Below are positions 53,283 to 54,601 of a stretch of DNA of 54,601 bases, piece by piece (the first letter of the stretch is position 1; every line of letters begins with the position of its first letter). The notes under the pieces are model-generated. The model was not told the DNA's origin and did not search any database. It saw only the letters and a list, made by a program, of their open reading frames with translations. Both the position numbers and the translations under genes were made by a program. The DNA is from CAYQJS01 sp964417895 (lineage in GTDB: Bacteria > Chloroflexota > UBA6077 > SHYK01), in NCBI GenBank assembly GCA_964417895.1, contig CAYQJS010000039.1, positions 1-54,601 on the forward strand, read 5' to 3'.

Positions 53283-54428
53283 ATGGCCATGGAGCGACAG
53301 ACCACGACCTTGCCCGGCGCGAGAAGCGACGAGCCCCTGGCATGGATGGCCAGACTCGGGGACGTCGCCTTCTCGTCCACCATCACGGCGGCCGACCCTG
53401 CGACCGGGGGGCTCGCGTCGGGAGCCGAGGAGCAGTTCGAGCAGGCCTTCGCCGGTCTTCGCTCGCTCCTCGACCGGTCAGGCCTCACGTCCGACGACGT
53501 CGCCCATTTGACCGTGGTGATCAATGACGGCAGCTACCGGCCGTTCATTAACAAGCCGTGGCTGGAGATGTTCCCGAGTGACGAGAGCCGCCCGGCACGA
53601 AAAACCAACCACGCGCCCTTACCGGCGGGGGGGCTCGTGAATCTGCACGTTGTAGCCGTCGCCGGCGGGCGCCGCGAGCCCCTCGAGATCCCAGGTCTGG
53701 CCCACCGCGATCCACTGCCCATGGGGATAAGGGCTGGTAACCTGGTGCTCTCATCCGTTCTCGGCGGCGACGATCCCGCCGGGGGCGACCGGCCGGAGGG
53801 GGAAGCCCAGATCGACCAGGCGTTCCGCAACATGCAGTCACTCGTGGAGCGGGCCGGAGGCACGGTCGACAACATCGCGCACGTCTGGGTCTTCCTGGGG
53901 GATTTCGCCTACCAGCCATATATGGTGAAGGTCTGGGTGGATATGTTCCCCGAGGACGGCAATCGGCCGGCCCGCAAGACCGTCCAGTACGACCTCGGCG
54001 GTCGGACGACGCTCATCCAGATGCAAATGGCCGCGGTGCTCGGCAGTGGCCGGCGCGACAACTTTGAGATCGAAGGCATCGGCCACCACGATCCTATCCC
54101 GCTGGCTAACGGGCAGGGCAACATCCTCTACTCGTCGGGGATCAACGGGATGGACCCATCCACCGGAGCGCTGCCCGAGGGACCTGAGCGGCAGGCGACA
54201 CAGGCGCTCCAGAACGCGGGGCGCGTCATGGAGCTGGCTGGGGCCACGACCCGCAATTTGGCGCAGGTAACGGCCCTGGTCGGCGACAACAGTTACCCTC
54301 CAGCGGTCATGAACGCCTGGCGGGAGTTCTTTCCGTCAGTCGATGACCAGCCCGCGCTCCATCTCCTGAACCTGGGCGTCGCGGGCCGCGACACGCTGGT
54401 GCAGCTCAACGTCGTGGGTGTCCTGTAG
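53283..54428 (+). CDS. Polypeptide of three tandem RidA-like domains
   Basis: 381 aa made of three RidA-type units (about 1-125, 135-260, 265-381). RPARKT occurs at the end of units 1 and 2, in the place of the RidA Arg that binds the imine carboxylate. In unit 3 it is replaced by PALHL. Each unit ends in a hydrophobic strand (VNLHVVAVAG, LIQMQMAAVLG, LVQLNVVGVL). RidA normally forms a trimer of identical chains, so one chain could fold as a pseudo-trimer with two active sites and one inactive site. ATG with GGAGG upstream. Confidence 0.88.
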   Translation: MAMERQTTTLPGARSDEPLAWMARLGDVAFSSTITAADPATGGLASGAEEQFEQAFAGLRSLLDRSGLTSDDVAHLTVVINDGSYRPFINKPWLEMFPSDESRPARKTNHAPLPAGGLVNLHVVAVAGGRREPLEIPGLAHRDPLPMGIRAGNLVLSSVLGGDDPAGGDRPEGEAQIDQAFRNMQSLVERAGGTVDNIAHVWVFLGDFAYQPYMVKVWVDMFPEDGNRPARKTVQYDLGGRTTLIQMQMAAVLGSGRRDNFEIEGIGHHDPIPLANGQGNILYSSGINGMDPSTGALPEGPERQATQALQNAGRVMELAGATTRNLAQVTALVGDNSYPPAVMNAWREFFPSVDDQPALHLLNLGVAGRDTLVQLNVVGVL

Positions 54429-54443
54429 GGCCTGACAACCTCC

Positions 54444-54560
54444 TCTCCCCTGGCAGAGGGTCGAGTTGAGGGTGTGCCCCGCTGCGGCGGACCCGCGTGG
54501 CCACGCCCTCACCCGGCATCGGTCCGACGCGTCGGACCGATGCCGGCCTCTCCCAGAGGG
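54444..54560. repeat. Repeat of the CTCTCCC family with a 34-bp perfect palindrome
   Basis: CTCTCCC and CACGCCCTCACCC blocks as in the 177-bp elements, but the centre is a perfect palindrome at 54513-54546 (arms CCGGCATCGGTCCGACG). The rest of the sequence to 54601 has no gene. Confidence 0.7.
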
Positions 54561-54601
54561 CTCATCGTTATACATAAGTCTGTCGAGCAGTTGTGATGCA
54601 A

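Overview
This window is GC-rich bacterial chromosome, probably from an uncultured Chloroflexota-like organism. That placement is an inference. It rests on the high GC, the class A PBP with a Pro/Ser-rich tail, a four-part 2-oxoacid:ferredoxin oxidoreductase near fixABCX, a tripartite tricarboxylate transporter, a xanthine-dehydrogenase-family enzyme, and intergenic regions full of small repeats. No rRNA, complete tRNA, CRISPR array or transposase gene was found.

Layout. (1) 39-5241, minus strand, visibly more AT-rich than the rest: a compact four-gene operon of an FAD-dependent dehydrogenase, a deoxyribosyltransferase-like/thymidylate-kinase-like fusion, a short adenylosuccinate-synthetase homologue and an AAA ATPase cut off at Walker B. 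The synthetase has Ser in place of the catalytic Asp of PurA (GSEGKGK). That change is the hallmark of phage PurZ, which makes the 2-aminoadenine precursor. This operon is the best candidate here for an undescribed nucleotide-modifying system. (2) 5.5-7.8 kb: a Gfo/Idh/MocA oxidoreductase and an Asp-box propeller protein. (3) 7.98-16.26 kb: a block between two 177-bp inverted elements that look identical by eye. It holds a two-subunit molybdenum hydroxylase, two tandem Tat-exported dienelactone hydrolases and a class A PBP. (4) 16.3-22.7 kb: two small envelope proteins, an ABC exporter, argG and an argH-GNAT fusion. (5) 22.7-24.7 kb: a small island with an AAA ATPase/DUF4276 pair, bounded by 115-bp direct repeats of the 3' end of the GNAT domain. 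(6) 26.3-33.1 kb: the 2-oxoacid:ferredoxin oxidoreductase genes and tctCBA. (7) 33.2-39.6 kb: an antiporter, an ionotropic-glutamate-receptor-like protein, a permease remnant, panE, a decayed PATAN gene and a six-LysM NlpC/P60 hydrolase. (8) 39.6-49.8 kb, all minus strand: VKOR-mnmA-larE-coaX-coaBC-folE-folK-small membrane protein-fixABCX. (9) 50.1-54.4 kb: an alpha/beta hydrolase, RidA, a D-amino-acid-oxidase-type flavoenzyme, an HbpS/GlcG protein and a triple-RidA polypeptide.

How the genes may work together. The ferredoxin oxidoreductase and FixABCX suggest ferredoxin-linked electron flow, with FixABCX able to bifurcate electrons from NADH to ferredoxin and quinone. The CoA genes (panE, coaX, coaBC) and folate genes (folE, folK) are housekeeping. 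The RidA, flavin oxidase and hydrolase genes look like small-molecule amine or imine catabolism and detoxification.

A second theme is repeat invasion. MITE-like elements supply the stop codons of the PBP and of mnmA. Heptamer-like tandem repeats form the C-terminal tails of ArgG and LarE and the linker of the ArgH-GNAT fusion. Another repeat is carried in frame inside mnmA.
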